From Clostridiales bacterium (GTDB lineage: Bacteria > Bacillota > Clostridia > Christensenellales > Aristaeellaceae): DNA of 61,837 nt. The stretch lies in NCBI GenBank assembly GCA_015056255.1, contig SVGP01000020.1, forward strand, positions 1 to 61,837, given 5' to 3'. The notes below the pieces were generated by a model that was not told where the DNA came from, searched no databases, and saw only the letters and a list, made by a program, of their open reading frames with translations. The stretch's first letter is position 1. Every line of letters begins with the position of its first letter. Positions 61,062 through 61,837 of this stretch are shown here, piece after piece. The translations under genes were made by a program, and so were the position numbers.

Positions 61062-61305
61062 TTCCCTTCAGCTTTCCAATAAACGTATTAACGCTCCTTC
61101 GGGCAGTGGCTTCGTCCACGTCGTATTCCGCCAAAAGCGCCTCGACCAGCTTGTCCTCGCTCGTTTCCTCCTTCAGCTTTTCCCAAAGAAACGCGCCCGT
61201 GTCGTTGAGCGTAATCATCATGTTGAGATCGACGTCGTCCTCCGTGGGCACAGCAACCATCTTGCCCGCAATTTCGCTGATCACAAATCCGCCCTTCAGT
61301 TTCAT
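61042..61305 (-). CDS. PqqD-family protein (RiPP recognition element-like)
   Basis: 87 residues. A PqqD fold is suggested by MKLKGGFVISEIAGKMVAVP, then LNDTGAFLWEKLKEETSEDKLVEALLAEYDVDEATARRSVNTFIGKLKGNGLID. PqqD domains bind leader peptides for ribosomal peptide maturases (established). GGGAGG lies before the ATG. No maturase or precursor gene is visible in the remaining 530 bp of the window, so any partner lies outside. Confidence 0.88.
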   Translation of the reverse strand: MKLKGGFVISEIAGKMVAVPTEDDVDLNMMITLNDTGAFLWEKLKEETSEDKLVEALLAEYDVDEATARRSVNTFIGKLKGNGLIDE

Positions 61306-61345
61306 GCATCCATTCCTCCCTGTCTGATATCAAAAGCCGGAGATA

Positions 61346-61371
61346 CGCGGGACAGGAAACCCGTCCCCTAC
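61346..61371 (-). repeat. REP palindrome of the ACGGG type
   Basis: Minus strand GTAGGGGACGGG TTT CCTGTCCCGCG, one mismatch in the stem, upstream of the PqqD gene. Confidence 0.75.
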
Positions 61372-61413
61372 TACAATGTAACAACCAATACTTGATGATT
61401 CGCATTCAGCCAA

Positions 61414-61574
61414 AAGGCTCCCTTGTGCAAAGGGAGCTGTCAAAATCGAAGATTTTGACTGAGGGATTGCAGCTAACGTTTCATAAAAACAAATGCTATC
61501 AAGAAACCAAGCGTTTTGCAATCCCTCCATCTCGGCTTGCGCCGATCCACCTCCCTTTGCACAAGGGAGGCAGG
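61414..61574. mobile_element. MITE-like element with long structured inverted repeats
   Basis: Two inverted arms of about 58 bp each hold the same conserved palindrome (CTCCCTTGTGCAAAGGGAG) and a conserved inner end (GAGGGATTGCA). Between them each arm has its own small hairpin: TCAAAATC gaa GATTTTGA on the left and ATCGGC gcaa GCCGAT on the right. No coding capacity. Confidence 0.75.
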
Positions 61575-61837
61575 GTTCGTGCGTTTAAAAACGAACATCT
61601 GTATCTCAGAGAAAGGTTTTGTTGTTCATTTCAGTCATCGAATTTATGATGTTACACGATACTACGGTGGAATCAAACGTTTTTTTGAAAATCCAACACC
61701 CGTTCTACCCTGTAGGGGAGGCGTTTCTGTCAAGAGCAACATGGTTTACAAAATGTGCAACAACATGGTTTACACATTAGCTCTTGGGTCGCCCTCTAAG
61801 AGATACGCTTTTCGGAGCGTATAGGCTCGGTTAATAA
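61575..61837. other. Non-coding right end with tandem direct repeats
   Basis: No convincing gene. AACATGGTTTACA occurs twice (61738-61750 and 61762-61774, 24-bp period), enclosed by AAGAGC / GCTCTT. This looks like a protein-binding array such as a transposon end, but the rest lies beyond the window. A partial REP head GTAGGGGAGGCG is at 61712. Confidence 0.5.

Noticed and set aside
61516..61824. 102-codon frame at the right end
   Set aside because: It begins inside the MITE-like element and runs through direct repeats; composition is not protein-like.

Overview
The window reads as a chromosomal segment of a Bacillota / Clostridia-type, endospore-forming anaerobe of moderate GC content, probably a plant-fibre user from a gut or rumen. 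The evidence is a spoIIGA-sigE sporulation pair with Spo0A-box-like sites, a serS T-box leader, a long PPi-dependent phosphofructokinase, a bacterial-type 2x[4Fe-4S] ferredoxin, AGGAGG ribosome binding sites and several plant-polysaccharide hydrolases. No rRNA, tRNA, CRISPR array or prophage was seen.

Layout. 0-5 kb: the end of an Opp/Dpp-type ABC importer followed by a cytosolic GH3 beta-glucosidase, probably oligosaccharide uptake and hydrolysis. 5-16 kb: housekeeping genes (HTH regulator, T-box-serS, AlkZ-related protein, murJ-ruvB-queA-histidine phosphatase-DUF362 ferredoxin-SPL radical SAM, rluA). 16-20.4 kb: a divergent catabolic locus with SDR, SelA-like PLP enzyme and two RidA proteins on one strand and an amidohydrolase on the other. 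20.5-21.2 kb: a REP-associated tyrosine transposase (RAYT) bounded by REP palindromes. 21.2-32.3 kb: glycogen branching enzyme, trmN6, two multi-repeat peptidoglycan-binding proteins, ferredoxin, MarR and a large membrane protein. 32.5-46.5 kb: carbohydrate genes (sugar isomerase-like protein, secreted GH43, HAD phosphatase, cytosolic GH9, iron alcohol dehydrogenase, SDR, a sugar ABC importer with an unusual permease, Gfo/Idh dehydrogenase). 46.6-53 kb: SGNH hydrolase, CCA enzyme, alpha/beta hydrolase, serine hydrolase, cupin, VOC protein, ECF S-component and coaX. 53-60.3 kb: sigE/spoIIGA, J-domain protein, ArsR / metal-binding protein / P1B-ATPase module, GNAT and pfp. 60.5-61.8 kb: a SipW-like peptidase with a PqqD protein, then repeat-rich DNA.

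A recurrent theme is small palindromic DNA. At least nine REP or REPIN loci share a GTAGGGG head, but their palindrome sequences differ while pairing is kept. One REP lies in frame inside the RAYT gene, and two REPINs carry the same two arms in swapped order. A separate element of about 160 bp near the right end shows the same pattern of conserved structure and changed sequence.

The strongest candidates for new biology are the RAYT/REPIN population, the sugar permease with an inserted helical extracytoplasmic domain of about 245 residues, the leader before the ECF transporter-coaX pair with two mutually exclusive pairings, the RidA/PLP/SDR/amidohydrolase locus, and the PqqD-SipW-like pair. 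All functional calls come from motif recognition by eye; no database search was run.
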